Assembly (NCBI GenBank): GCA_024516035.1 | Contig: CM044959.1 | Coordinates: 26,531,669 to 26,595,668, forward strand | From: Bactericera cockerelli | Lineage: Eukaryota; Arthropoda; Insecta; Hemiptera; Triozidae | Reading direction: 5' to 3' | Length of the DNA: 64,000 nucleotides | Part shown: piece by piece, positions 25,701-34,764 of the stretch | Position numbering within the stretch: the stretch's first letter is position 1 | Layout of the letters: each line of letters begins with the position of its first letter | Program-made: the position numbers and the translations under genes | Notes under the pieces: generated by a model | What the model saw: the letters and a program-made list of their open reading frames with translations, nothing else | What the model was told of the DNA's origin: nothing | Database searches by the model: none

Positions 25701-28564
25701 GCAGCTCGCATGAAGGCCAGCAGCGCTCGATAGCTACCGGTGGAACCAATGTAGGCATTGTGTCCATCATTGGAATCAAACCCGGGCCTGGGCGGGGTTT
25801 GCCTCGAGGCGGTTTCCTTGTGTGCAAGTAAGAAATGAGATTTTTTTTTTATATAAATAAGTTATTCATTTCAATAAACAAACATGTAAAAAATATACGT
25901 AGGTAGATCAATAAGTACCCGTGTTTAGGGACATGTTACATCATTGGTGAAACTTGTTGATACTTGTTGATGTGACGACATCTCAAATGACCACATTCAA
26001 AGTTTGAAACTGATTACTCTCTTAGTTTTCATTTATCGGTCACTTGAAGTTGTTGTGTTGCGTATAGTTGAGTGATATGGAAAAAGAACAGTACCGAGCA
26101 GTTATTCGATTCCTTTTTTTGGACGGGAAAAAATGTGATGAGATAAAATTAAAGTTAGATGCTGTGTACGGGAGCTCTTCACCTTCTATGACCACTGTTC
26201 GCTTTTGGTTTAATGAATTTAAACGAGGGCGCACAAGCATTTTTGACGAGGACCGCCCAGGACGCCCAGAAGACGTGTGTACCGAGGAAGTCGTGGAAAA
26301 AGTGCATGATATGATTCTCAAAGATCGCCGAACAAAAGTGCGTGAAGTAGCTGAGAGTGTGGGCATTTCATATGGAACTGTTTTTAAAATCCTTCATGAT
26401 AAGCTGGGCATGAGAAAACTATCGGCGCGATGGGTGCCGCGATTGCTCACAATTGACAACAAACGAATTCGGCTGAATTGTTCAAAGGCTAGTTTAGAAC
26501 TCTTCAATCGCAATCCAGATGATTTTTTGCGTCGAGTTGTGACCGTTGATGAAACCTGGATACATCACTATACCCCAGAAACCAAACAGCAGTCAAAAGA
26601 ATGGACTTTGGTTGGAGAATCTGCCCCAAAGAAGGCGAAATCGGTCCAATCGGCCGGAAAAGTCATGGCTACCGTTTTTTGGGATGCAAAGGGAATTATT
26701 CTTATTGACTTCTTGGAAAAAGGAAAAACAATAACTGCTGCATATTATAGTGAGTTATTGACACGATTTGATGCAAAATTGAAGGAGACACGCCCCCATT
26801 TGGCGAGAAAGAAAGTCTTGTTTCACCATGACAATGCACCAGCTCACTCATCTGGAATTGTTGCTGCTAAAATCCATCAACTTGGATACGAATTATTGCC
26901 ACACCCACCTTACTCACCTGACCTAGCCCCCTGCGATTATTTTTTGTTTCCTAACTTGAAAGTTTGGCTCGGTGGAAAGAGGTTCAGCTCAAATGATGAC
27001 GTCATAAGCCAGACAAAGGGTTATTTTGAGGAGTTCGAAGGGAGCTACTTTTTGGAAGGGCTAAAAAAGTGGCAGGATCGCTGGAAGAAGTATGTAGCCT
27101 TGAAAGGAGACTACGTCGAAAAATAGAACCCAAAAATGTAAGTATCTCGCACTCTTTTTTCAAACACGGGTACTTCTTGATCCACCCTCGTAGGTCAAGA
27201 AAATAAATAATATTTTAAAACAGAAATTTAAATCCATAACAAATTATTTAATGATTAGATTAGTATTTAAAAATAATATAATTGTATCACGATGTTTTTC
27301 TCTTATATACTGTAAACTATCCTCAATTCGAGAATATTATTGTCTAATAAATAAAAAATAAAATAATGTCATATTTTATTATGTTTCTTGAAAGTTGTGA
27401 TGTATTTTTCAACAACATGAAGTAATTTAAAGTTATTCTGGTAGAACATTTATCAATTTCCCTTCTTGAACCCCATTACTTAATATGTAGTACCTAACAT
27501 TGAGTTTCCAATTTTCAGGTTGAATGCTGTGTTGGCGTTGGAGATAGTAGGTAACAGCAGTTCTTCTGAAGATGTGATAAAACTCCTGGACACTTCTGGC
27601 CCTTTCATGTCAATGTCCTATCTTGCCAGTAAGAACCAAGTCCTGCTATCTTCCCGTCCTGCCATGCACTTTTCTAACATTAGGCATCGGGTCTTCTCCC
27701 TGGATCATAGTCCCGATGGTAGCCCAGTACTTAGTTTGATACAAACTATTCATGGTAAGAAAAATGACACCTTAATTTTATTGTGTTTCTTCCAGTTCAT
27801 TATTTTAAGAAGGAGGGACTGACAACCACTTATGATCTTCGCAGAAATAAAAAAGGCAGCCAGTCAGTCCAAAAAAAATTCCCCTACAGAATTATTTACT
27901 TATGGCAGTTGAATACATTATGTATCTTAGAAGTTGAATAACGCTTTTATAATTTGTGTAGAGAATGTCTTTGACCTTTGAACCAGTCTATCAGTAAAGT
28001 GTCCATCCAGGAACTGGTAGCTAGTTCAATTCAGGTCCTTTCTTTATTATAATTATATCATACTAGCTGTAACATTATTTTGCTTTGATGCAAGAAAATT
28101 TTCAGATTATTATTACTTCATGCAGGCCGATAGTTCCCTCTCTAGGTCGACGCATCATTTCACGTGTCATGCGACAGGGAGTGTCAAAAATCTAGACCGC
28201 AAGAACCTTTATTGCGAATTTAAGATTTTCTCGTGTTTACTCCAAGAAGATAATAATAAGATGTTTTATAGTTTATTTAATATAGTGAAGCATAATTGAA
28301 ATGTTTTTACTTGCAGGAGGATCCCTGGCACCCAGTCTCAGTCGCTCGTACATCTGGCCAGAACAAGTGCAAGGACACAGCCTGGTGTATGCCTATGACG
28401 CTTCCAGTAAATCTCTCTGCGGCTGGAGTGTATCTGACACGGTGAAGAAAGTGTCGCTTCCCTGTACGGAACCCTTGCTAGATATCTGCCGCGTGGAGGC
28501 GGAGGGAGAACCTATGCTGGCAGCTCTGAGTGACTCAGCCCTCCACCTTTTTAAACATCCCTGA
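13712..28564 (+). CDS. RFWD3: E3 ubiquitin ligase RFWD3 (RING finger and WD repeat protein 3), 12 coding exons
   Basis: Exons: 13712-13829, 16922-17041, 18053-18211, 19437-19625, 20214-20366, 21358-21509, 22649-22789, 23081-23332, 24127-24361, 25602-25827, 27519-27754, 28317-28564; 742 residues, against 774 in the human protein. The family ubiquitinates RPA and RAD51 at stalled forks and crosslinks. Residues 1-246 are Ser/Thr/Asp-rich and disordered-looking. A RING spans about 263-310 (CNIC, CGHIFGFSC, CPTC) and is split by an intron. A coiled coil follows (about 345-380), then a WD40-like C-terminal half with FHPHDSDLILIVSLDKTAKL and YNTDYPLWSCAWD, which match the family well. Exons 2-5 are all phase 1 and multiples of three. 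The start ATG at 13712 is the first in frame after the acceptor at 13660-13661; a non-coding exon probably lies upstream. The introns hold many transposons, including mariner in the tenth. Confidence 0.9.
13931..13992. mobile_element. Broken TTAA MITE, left end only
   Basis: TTAACACTTA followed by a GGTGTACCAATAGTGGTAC hairpin copies the left end of the element at 12656. I find no matching right end, so this is a truncated relative inside RFWD3 intron 1. Confidence 0.6.
14424..14779. mobile_element. TTAA-flanked MITE with five GTGATAC hairpins
   Basis: TTAA at 14424-14427 and 14776-14779 bounds 348 bases with ends CACTTTCAGCGCCA and its complement with one mismatch. Inside, about five hairpins of the form GGTGATACTT-n-AAGTATCACC are spaced 50-100 bases apart. 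This is the layout of the element at 12656, but with an unrelated hairpin word. Piggybac-type by the TTAA duplication. Confidence 0.85.
15139..15960 (+). repeat. Tandem array of about 145-200-base units
   Basis: Units open with CTCCCTAAAACGACACCGTT at about 15139, 15301, 15462, 15661 and 15806. Each continues through TTTTCAGATTTTTCCCTGTA, TTTTACAATAAACCC and AAATTTCAGCTTTCTAGGTA. The spacing varies because of internal deletions and a short duplication near 15558. The last unit runs into GATGATCTGTCAGTCAG, the word order of the RTE-like ends nearby, so the array probably grew from such an element's 3' region. Confidence 0.8.
16351..16593 (+). repeat. RTE-like element, short copy
   Basis: It starts ACTAGCGGGCTGTCGCCCGC, continues GGGCCGAGGCATGGCCGTGA and ends TTTATATATTAAGAT. 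It is nearly the same as 52333-52560. A head-less copy ends at 14316. The short length and fixed 3' end suggest a non-LTR retrotransposon remnant or a SINE-like derivative. Confidence 0.6.
17290..17870. repeat. Degenerate internal duplication in RFWD3 intron 2
   Basis: An AAGTTTGCT...CAAGCTAT...GGTTAGTTA...AAGTTCAAACT block of about 115 bases recurs two to three times with heavy divergence. No coding frame, and no clear element ends. Confidence 0.35.
18212..19436. other. RFWD3 intron 3
   Basis: The intron is A+T-rich. It contains a short GT-rich stretch near 18430-18480 and repeated TTTTCTTTTACNNTTTCAAAG words near 18830 and 19105, suggesting a decayed duplication. I see nothing else. Confidence 0.4.
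19795..19870 (-). repeat. Tail fragment of the SINE-D/5S-SINE family
   Basis: It contains GGGGTTTTACTCTCCATTCG, CTGGAAACTCACAAAGCAGC and TACTC, the reverse complement of the shared SINE tail; no head is present. Confidence 0.55.
19930..20032 (+). repeat. Tandem repeat of about 33 bases, three units
   Basis: The unit GAATTTTGCGATGTTTTTTG plus ATTAGTTT is repeated three times, with small changes, inside RFWD3 intron 4. Confidence 0.8.
20479..20995. mobile_element. 517-base TIR element with repeated GAGGTACCTC palindromes
   Basis: Ends are perfect inverted repeats of 33 bases beginning CGTCGCTTAAGAAGAGG. TTAT flanks both sides (20475-20478 and 20996-20999), a possible 4-bp target duplication. 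The GAGGTACCTC palindrome occurs in both ends and again near 20671 and 20733, and broken forms lie near 20795 and 20838. There is no coding capacity. It lies in RFWD3 intron 5. Confidence 0.8.
21586..21772. mobile_element. 187-base palindromic MITE, TA-flanked
   Basis: Ends CAGTATGTTTCTGA and TCAGAAACATACTG are inverted, with further pairing inward (ACACCTCCTC region, GAACGCGATG region). TA stands on both sides. It lies in the intron that splits the RING of RFWD3. Confidence 0.7.
21925..22200 (-). repeat. SINE-C, tRNA-derived
   Basis: Read on the minus strand, the head TTTAGCTCAGTGGTGAGGTA has a good box A, and the body matches 13330-13580 and 55383-55612 (CATTTAGGTGCTGGGT, GACGCTTGTGGTCTATG). 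It lies within RFWD3 intron 6. Confidence 0.7.
23374..23504. mobile_element. TA-MITE (AGGGCGGAATT family)
   Basis: Left end AGGGCGAAATTAATAGAC and right end ATTAATTCCGCCCT are inverted repeats with few mismatches. The middle (CCCTATCTTAAACAGTACGC, TTAGCGCCACAGAGGTATTG) matches the copies at 25145, 41131 and 44852. Lies in RFWD3 intron 8. Confidence 0.8.
25145..25572. mobile_element. TA-MITE split by a SINE-A insertion
   Basis: The two halves of an AGGGCGGAATT-family MITE stand at 25145-25183 and 25472-25572. They are separated by a minus-strand SINE-A and a 17-base duplication. The right half carries CCCTATCTTACACAGTACGC as in the other copies. Confidence 0.8.
25184..25471 (-). repeat. Full SINE-A, inserted into a TA-MITE
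   Basis: The 288-base SINE is bounded by exact 17-base duplications TTATATGTCACAAGTCA (25167-25183 and 25472-25488). On the minus strand it has box A (GTGGCAGAGCGAGTTAGCGC), box B (GGTTCGATTCC), the body with CCTCGTGAGGAAAAATGAG, and the end AATAACACAAAG. This copy defines the ends of the family. Confidence 0.9.
25898..27190 (+). mobile_element. Mariner transposon in RFWD3 intron 10
   Basis: The element is 1293 bases, the usual mariner size. TA flanks it at 25896-25897 and 27191-27192. Ends are inverted repeats of about 29 bases with three mismatches, sharing GATCAA-AAGTACCCGTGTTT. It carries one intact transposase frame. Intact coding with slightly mismatched ends suggests a fairly young but not brand-new copy. 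Confidence 0.92.
26077..27126 (+). CDS. Mariner transposase, DD34D, intact
   Basis: The 349-residue protein has the usual mariner length. The family cuts and pastes its element at TA dinucleotides in the nucleus. The N-terminal third carries the paired helix-turn-helix DNA-binding region (about residues 1-115), with a WVPRLLT linker. The catalytic residues are D158 (VTVDETW), D252 (HHDNAPAH) and D287 (SPDLAPCDYFLFPNLK), with 34 residues between the last two. I chose ATG at 26077; no in-frame ATG lies upstream before the left end. The frame has no stop or shift, so the protein could be active. It is transcribed in the same direction as the host gene RFWD3, from inside an intron. Confidence 0.92.
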   Translation: MEKEQYRAVIRFLFLDGKKCDEIKLKLDAVYGSSSPSMTTVRFWFNEFKRGRTSIFDEDRPGRPEDVCTEEVVEKVHDMILKDRRTKVREVAESVGISYGTVFKILHDKLGMRKLSARWVPRLLTIDNKRIRLNCSKASLELFNRNPDDFLRRVVTVDETWIHHYTPETKQQSKEWTLVGESAPKKAKSVQSAGKVMATVFWDAKGIILIDFLEKGKTITAAYYSELLTRFDAKLKETRPHLARKKVLFHHDNAPAHSSGIVAAKIHQLGYELLPHPPYSPDLAPCDYFLFPNLKVWLGGKRFSSNDDVISQTKGYFEEFEGSYFLEGLKKWQDRWKKYVALKGDYVEK

Positions 28565-28916
28565 TATCCTAAATTTTATACAGCCTAATATTGTGAGCAT
28601 CTTATTGCCTAATGGCATTTATGAAATTATTATTTTTATAATGCCCTAACTTATCAACATGCAGTTCGGTCCCTTGTAATAAGAGTTGTCGGTGTTTTTC
28701 TTCTCATTTTTGTAATAGCATTGATTTGCCCAGGCTAGAAAGGAGATTGTGCGAAAATAGTCGGGCGCTATGAAGGCCCATTTTCTTTTTGTATAGGTCG
28801 TCTTTTCTATAAGTGACATAAACTTGAAAGTAGATATTTTATTAGTATCAAACCAGGCCGGTGTGACAGCAACTCCTGCTCGAGTTTTCAAAATATTCAA
28901 CACCAAAATGTATTTA

Positions 28917-29635
28917 TACAGGACGTCCATAAAGTTTCACCCAGGCTTTGGTGTCTCGAAAACTAAAAAAATATATCAGAAAACCAATAATCATTTATTT
29001 TTTGGGAGGTTACATTTTTGCAACAACAAAAAAATTGCCTTCACAGTCAGACTGGGCACAGACCAATTTAAAATCTTAAATAGAATTGTTTATTGTGGCA
29101 TATTGTTTTAAAGGCCTCATTGAGAGAAGTTCATTGCAACAAATTTTAGTAAGCTCTACCACTTACGGTTCACGAGATACAGGGTAGAAAGTGTGACATT
29201 TGGCTTTTCTGGAGTGTCCCTTAAAGCGCGAAAAAATGTCAATAAGGAATTTTATTTTAACCTCGAAAATAGCTTAACTAACTTTATTTCATCTTTTACA
29301 AGTGAGAATGTTACTCTAAAATCAGGATATAGGGCGACTATCCTAGTAGACTTCACCTGCCAATAGACCTATTAGGATATGTTTGTCTCAAAGAGCTCGC
29401 ACTGTACCAGAGTAACTTTTTAATTTTAAAAGGTGAAATACAAATTGTGGGGCTATTTTAAGATTAAAAAAATTCATCTTACATTTTTTCGCGCTTTAAA
29501 GGATACTCCTGAAGAGTCAATTGTCAACCTTTTCACCGTAAGTCGTAGCTCATATTAATTTCTTGTAATGAACTTTTCTCAATTCATTTATATTTTAATG
29601 TCTTGTGTAGTTTCCGAGAAACCCAGGTCTGGTTA
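28917..29635. repeat. Diverged fold-back element
   Basis: Left and right arms pair: TTTAAAGCGCGAAAAAATGT with its complement, TTACGGT with ACCGTAAGTCG, and GGGTGAAACTTTATGGAC-like ends that have decayed. The left arm matches the larger element at 54481 over a block containing TCTTAAATAGAAT, GTGGCATATTGTTTTAAAGG and CAACAAATTTTAGT. It is an older or distinct member of the same family. Confidence 0.6.
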
Positions 29636-30257
29636 AGACTTAATAGAAGCGCTGTATGTAGATGTAGATACTACATGAATCTTCAAAGTAGATGAGTCAT
29701 AAAGATGATTCAAGACGAATTAGTTGTAAAATTGTTGTGATGGCTGAAAGTTGAACTGTTCACGAAATAAATTAATAAGATTTGGAGAGGGTCCAAATTT
29801 TTGTTTTCAAATAGATTACAATGATGGGTGATGATACTTGGTCTTAATACATCCAGGTCCAAAGAAATATTGTTTAAATAGTTCAGCATACAAAAAAAGG
29901 TTATCAAATGTTATGCTGTCTATTAATTGAATTCAATTTCATTTGCTCAGGTATATTATAATAATTTAATTTATAACAATTCGTTGTGATTTTGTACAAA
30001 TTAATAAATAACATTTAGTTTTGTATCAAAGTTCCTTTTATACATGAGAGGTTCATTTTACTTATTACTCTGGCGTGTAAATTAACACAATAGACACATG
30101 ATGGTTTTTATTTAGACTTTCCATTCAGGACAGGAGGTCCCACATGGTGACAGCTTATAGAATACATAAAATTGATTGCATCTTGGACTGATTTTTAGAT
30201 GTCGCCTGAGCTCCCCAAAATAAGTGTGAAACGGATAGAAATTCTGACTTTTGTTAG

Positions 30258-30510
30258 TCACCGTGGCAGAGGGAGTTAGCGCACTAGGCATTGCACAAAT
30301 GGTGAACTAGGTTCGATCCCCAGCGGGGCAGGAATTTTTCTGCTCCGTATTTTGATATTCGGGGTCCACTTGTACGAGTAACAAACATTACCAAAGTAAA
30401 AGAAATTAATGTTATAGCGTTTGAAAAGAATAGGAGGCTCTTCGAAATGTTGCGGTACCCACACAAATTGTGAAGAAGTCTGTGCTTCACCACAAATAAA
30501 ATCATACATA
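30258..30510 (+). repeat. SINE-A2 copy
   Basis: The head is the SINE-A tRNA-like head (GTGGCAGAGGGAGTTAGCGC, box B GGTTCGATCCCCAG). The 3' part is the alternative tail: GGAGGCTCTTCGAAATG, ACCCACACAAATTGTGAAG, TGTGCTTCACCACAAA. The same tail is at 41823-42125. Confidence 0.75.
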
Positions 30511-30639
30511 CATACAAGTCCTTTTTAATAATTGAGGATCTGAAAGACATTACTCCTAGAGAGGGTGCATAAAATCGAATATGTAGATATCAAGGTTGAT
30601 GTCTTAGATACTTAGATAGATACCAAGGTTGATGTCCGA

Positions 30640-30897
30640 GCTCTATTCGATTTATTGTGACCAGTTGATTCAATTTGGTTTTAACGTCCTGATTTGACAT
30701 AGTCAGAATCGGGGTTTTACTCTCCATTTGCTGGGAATCGTACCAGCTACTCAATTTAACCTCACCCAGCCTGGGTTGGGCCTCACCATTTGGGTGCAAA
30801 CGGAATTTTCTGTTCGAAAAGTCTGTTCCAACCGGGGATCAAACTCAGAACCTCTGGACTATGGGCAGTAGTTCCAACCATTACGCCACATAGTCTA
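30640..30897 (-). repeat. SINE-D, tRNA-headed
   Basis: The head lies at the right and reads left: GGCGTAATGGTTGGAACTAC, box-B-like GTTTGATCCCCGG. The body and tail contain CCCAACCCAGGCTGGGTGAG and GGGTAAACCC-like words. It ends near AATTGGTTTTAACGTCC. A plus-strand copy lies at 47763-48060. Confidence 0.75.
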
Positions 30898-30905
30898 ACT
30901 ATAAA

Positions 30906-33900
30906 TTAATAACAGGCATATCCTGCAATCACGCAAATATTGCTTCCATTAAACTGTACACAGCTTTCATCATCTTTTACCATTTGCTTTTTCTTCTCCT
31001 TCATCTCACGAGCTGGATTAGTAGAAATCTTATCTTTCCTGTTGAACACTTGACTCAGGTAATTGTTGATTTTTGCCTGAACAATGGCATCTACATTTTT
31101 GCTTACTTCTTCATTTGAAATTTTCACAGCTTTTGCATTCTGCATTTCTGTTGAGGCTTCCAGAAGACTCTTTACTTTATCTAAACTTTTAGGTTTGGTT
31201 TTCAGTTTTTTGCACAGCTTCTTAACTGTTTTCTGATTGGTTTCTTCTGTTTTTGTCTTTACCTTATTTTCAATGTTAGCAATACAGTTTGTTTCAAATT
31301 GTACAGTTGGATCCACCAAGAATTCCTCTACTTCACTACTGTCATAGGTTCCATCAATTTGATGAATTAGAATATTTTTTTCAGCTTTTGACTTCTTTTT
31401 CTTCTTTTTGCTTTTGGTTCCACAATCTTTGCTGTTTTCTATGTTTGTTTCAATACTGTTGATAGTTTCTTTGTTCTTTTCTGGTGCTTCTAAACTACTT
31501 GACACTTTCTTTTGCTTTTTTTCTTTTTTGTGTCTTTTATGTTCTTGTAGTTCAGATTCTATTTTATCATTGTTTTCACACTGTTCAGTTTCCTCATGCT
31601 TTCTTTTATTTCCTTTCTTTTTCTTCTTCTTTGGCACATGGTCCTGACTTTCATCAGCATTAGGCAGCATTATTCTTTCATTTTTCTGAACAGCATCTGC
31701 AATTGAATTAGAGCTATTTGTTTTGGTTTCTGCCTCACTTCTCTTGTCAGATATTTTTTTACTAAAATATTCTTTCATATCCCCACTTGGAACAAAATTT
31801 TTGTTTTCTTCATGGTGTGATTCAGCAGCATTCTTGCTGCTCACACCAAATATTGATTCTAAATCTTTTTTACTGTATCTGCTCAAATCTTTACCACGAG
31901 TAAATTTTTGGTAGTGTACTCTGGCTTTAGATTTCTTGGATTGCTCTTCCAGGGACCTGTTAACACCTTCAACAGCTATGGAGGAGTCAAGACTCTGGGA
32001 GGACAACTTTGACAGGAGGTTGGAGAAATCATTTTCAACCTCGACCCAAACTTGATCATTTTCTTTGAATCCCAGTCCTGAAATAGAATACATACATTTA
32101 AAAAATAATTCATACCTACTAAGTTTGTAATGAAACAGGCTTTATAGGATACTGTCTGATTATGACTTGGTCCCTTTACCCCATCATGAGGGAAAAAAAA
32201 CCATGCACTAAGTAAGTGGGATCTGAAATCCCTGCATTACCAGACTCTTGTGTTAACCACTTGAATAATTAATGTCAGTTTGGTCACTGGAATGCAACAC
32301 AGGAAGAACAAATATACTTCTCTGTTATTGGTTAATGTTATTAAAACCACATAAGATGAGTAAATGACATGATTATGTTTATTTTTCTAACTCTAATGAT
32401 TATTTATACTTTGTTGATATTATTTCAAAAAATTATTTATTAACAAGTAGAGAATGGTCAGATTATTTGTGGCTTCCAACTACATAGCCCAAGACATGAT
32501 TTTGTATAATGTTAACTTTTTTTAACCCGTTTTCAAATACCTGTGAGACACACATATGTGGATTCTTTTATCTTGAAATCCATACAATGAACAAAACTGT
32601 GTCCTAGTGAAGTTAATACCATGTATTTTCTAGTACCAATAGAGAAAAAAATCCACCATTTTGTCTGGTTCCTTAGACAAAATGAGTGAAAAGTGCTTTA
32701 GTTGTAAACTTGTTGAGCCAGGAGTCTTAAGAGTGAAAACTCACCTTTGCTATCTTGTTTAACACGCACTTTGATGTGCTCAGTTATTCCTTGTTTCTTC
32801 ACTCCAAGACCTTGTCCATCAGACCAGCCCATTTTTCGAAGTAACTTTTCTCCAATCTTTGAAGAATCTGAGGGAAAAATCCAAAGCTACAATAACTAGA
32901 ATAAAAAGTAACAAAATTAGTATATTGTTCAACAAAATAACATTGCATTCAAATTAAGGAGAGTAATGAATGATAGCACAACTAGCTTTTTAACATAATT
33001 AATGTGTTGTCAATATGGGACTTCCCATTGACTGTTAGGGAAGTCTTTTCCTCAAAGAAATTATCCATCTAAGCATCAATCCTCTGATTATTCAAATGAA
33101 TCAAAGCTGAAAAAATTGCAGAACTCAAGTCAAGTGATCAAATTTTTAAAATTGTATCCAAAACATCTAAGCTGAATAGCTTTGTGCTTTGCCCTTACTA
33201 GATTTAGTATTATCTGATTATATTTTGGATTGTCTCATTTCTCCAATTACCTTCAAAATGCCTTTGAAAGAAATTTATATACAGGTTGAGTAATTTTAAT
33301 CAAATCCCCCCCCCCCCCTAAAATATTTTATAAAGGTTAAAGATAGAAGGCTGAAACATTAATAATTACAGTATACTTTGATGTAAGCAGTGACCAGTGG
33401 CACAATTTTGGACAAAACATATTTAAATGGTCCCATTTTAAATTAATCATCTTAGCATTAGTGGTTCTTGGTGATAAAGACCACTAACTTTTTACTTACA
33501 AAATGGTACATTTTGATGAAATTTGAATATTTTAATTACCATTCACAATGAAGTATTGTGTCCAAAATTGGCAGTGTATTTTTATTTCTATTGCGTATAA
33601 GGTATAGTAGGTATTGTTTTTGGTTGGTTTTTTCAAAATTGAGCTGATAACATTTATGGACAAATTATACTCTCATTTCAAAAAAGTAATTTTTATCAAA
33701 TGATTCTTTAGGATGTACAACAACATATCTACCATTAATTCTTCTTATTGTTTAGTTTACATGCTATTGAAGTTAATACCTATTGATGGACTGTTTTCAA
33801 TTAGTTTATATGACAGGTTTTGAGGCATTACTTGTTCCTCCATGCTAATCAGTTAATTTCTTGATTGGGCTTAAAGGATCTCTAACACTCTAATTAGCCT

Positions 33901-34048
33901 TTGACTTTGCAATAGCCAGTAGATATTTTTTAAATGAAATATACCTAAAAGATTATTCAATAATTCAAGTCTTACCATTGGCCCATGCAGAACCTCTTGG
34001 ATTTAGTGTCCACTTTTGTTTCTTTCTGCCCTCTGCCAACATTGCCAT
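30906..34048 (-). CDS. PINX1: PINX1, G-patch nucleolar protein / telomerase inhibitor homologue
   Basis: Exons on the minus strand: 34048-33976, 32867-32745, 32077-30906; 455 residues. PinX1 acts in the nucleolus in pre-rRNA and snoRNA processing, as a G-patch partner of an RNA helicase, and in vertebrates restrains telomerase. The start MAMLAEGRKKQKWTLNP is the family's N-terminus. The G-patch (about residues 25-70) reads KIGEKLLRKMGWSDGQGLG and then HIKVRVKQDSKGLGF. The rest is low-complexity, Lys/Glu/Ser-rich, with several poly-Lys clusters (KKKKKKGNKRK, KSKKKKKKSK) fitting nucleolar targeting. Exon 3, at 1172 bases, encodes the whole tail. Its start codon lies 717 bases from that of PSMA5, head to head, so the two may share a promoter region. 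Most insects lack TERT-type telomerase control as known from vertebrates, so the ribosomal role is the safer inference. Confidence 0.9.
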
Positions 34049-34444
34049 TTTGATTATATCTTTGAACTTCCTCCAAAAGTGTTTATGGACAGGGGATGCA
34101 ATAAATTACACTAAATCACTACCTATACTAAAGCTGAATTGGAGTAACTTGGTACAGCTGCTCGGGAATGAGTGTAAAATAATGGATTTTACGGTCCGGT
34201 CCAATAAGACACTGGTTCAAAATTCAGAAAAGGTTTGGAGTTTATTAAAAAATTATTTTTTTTAACATAATGACAACTTTTATTTGATTAATAATAATAA
34301 TGATGATAACACTACGGACTACCTTACGTTACTTCACGTGTTCATGTTCAAGTTAAAAATTCTCACACCAATCACTATTAAATTCTACTCGCGAGTTGTA
34401 CCCAATTTTTTCACATTTTATAAACAGGTAGGATTGAATAGTAG

Positions 34445-34464
34445 ACGCTAATCGGAGTGTTAAC
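34445..34464 (+). promoter_or_regulatory. 20-bp element shared by the proteasome gene promoters (PSMA5 copy)
   Basis: The word ACGCTAATCGGAGTGTTAAC lies 301 bases before the PSMA5 ATG and 397 bases before the PINX1 ATG, in their shared gap. The same 20 bases occur at 41738-41757 before PSMB6. I find no third copy in the window. The role as a binding site is inferred. Confidence 0.5.
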
Positions 34465-34764
34465 TAAAGATACTTTAAACCTATTCGGTTAAATTTAAGT
34501 GCTAGTTTCACACTGGTAAAATGTTGTTTGCTATTTAACATTTTAAGTAGCCCTGAAATTCGGAGAAATAATATTTGTTTATCTTCCCCCATAACTAAAA
34601 ATTGAACCTTATTCAAATTTTTGAATGGTCATTCTCCGAGTCTCAAATATCCGGTAGTTAACTTACAGCCATAGAACTCTTTCTACGATTTCAGATTTCG
34701 CATTAGTTATCTGGGTTTCGAATTACCTTTGTAGTTCAAGAGACGGATTCAAAAGCCTGTTGCA

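Larger units (their letters stand above)
28565..30905. other. Gap between the convergent genes RFWD3 and PINX1
   Basis: Contains the 3' flank of RFWD3, a fold-back repeat at about 28917-29635, a SINE-A2 copy at 30258-30510 and a SINE-D copy at 30640-30897. No gene is seen. Confidence 0.6.
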
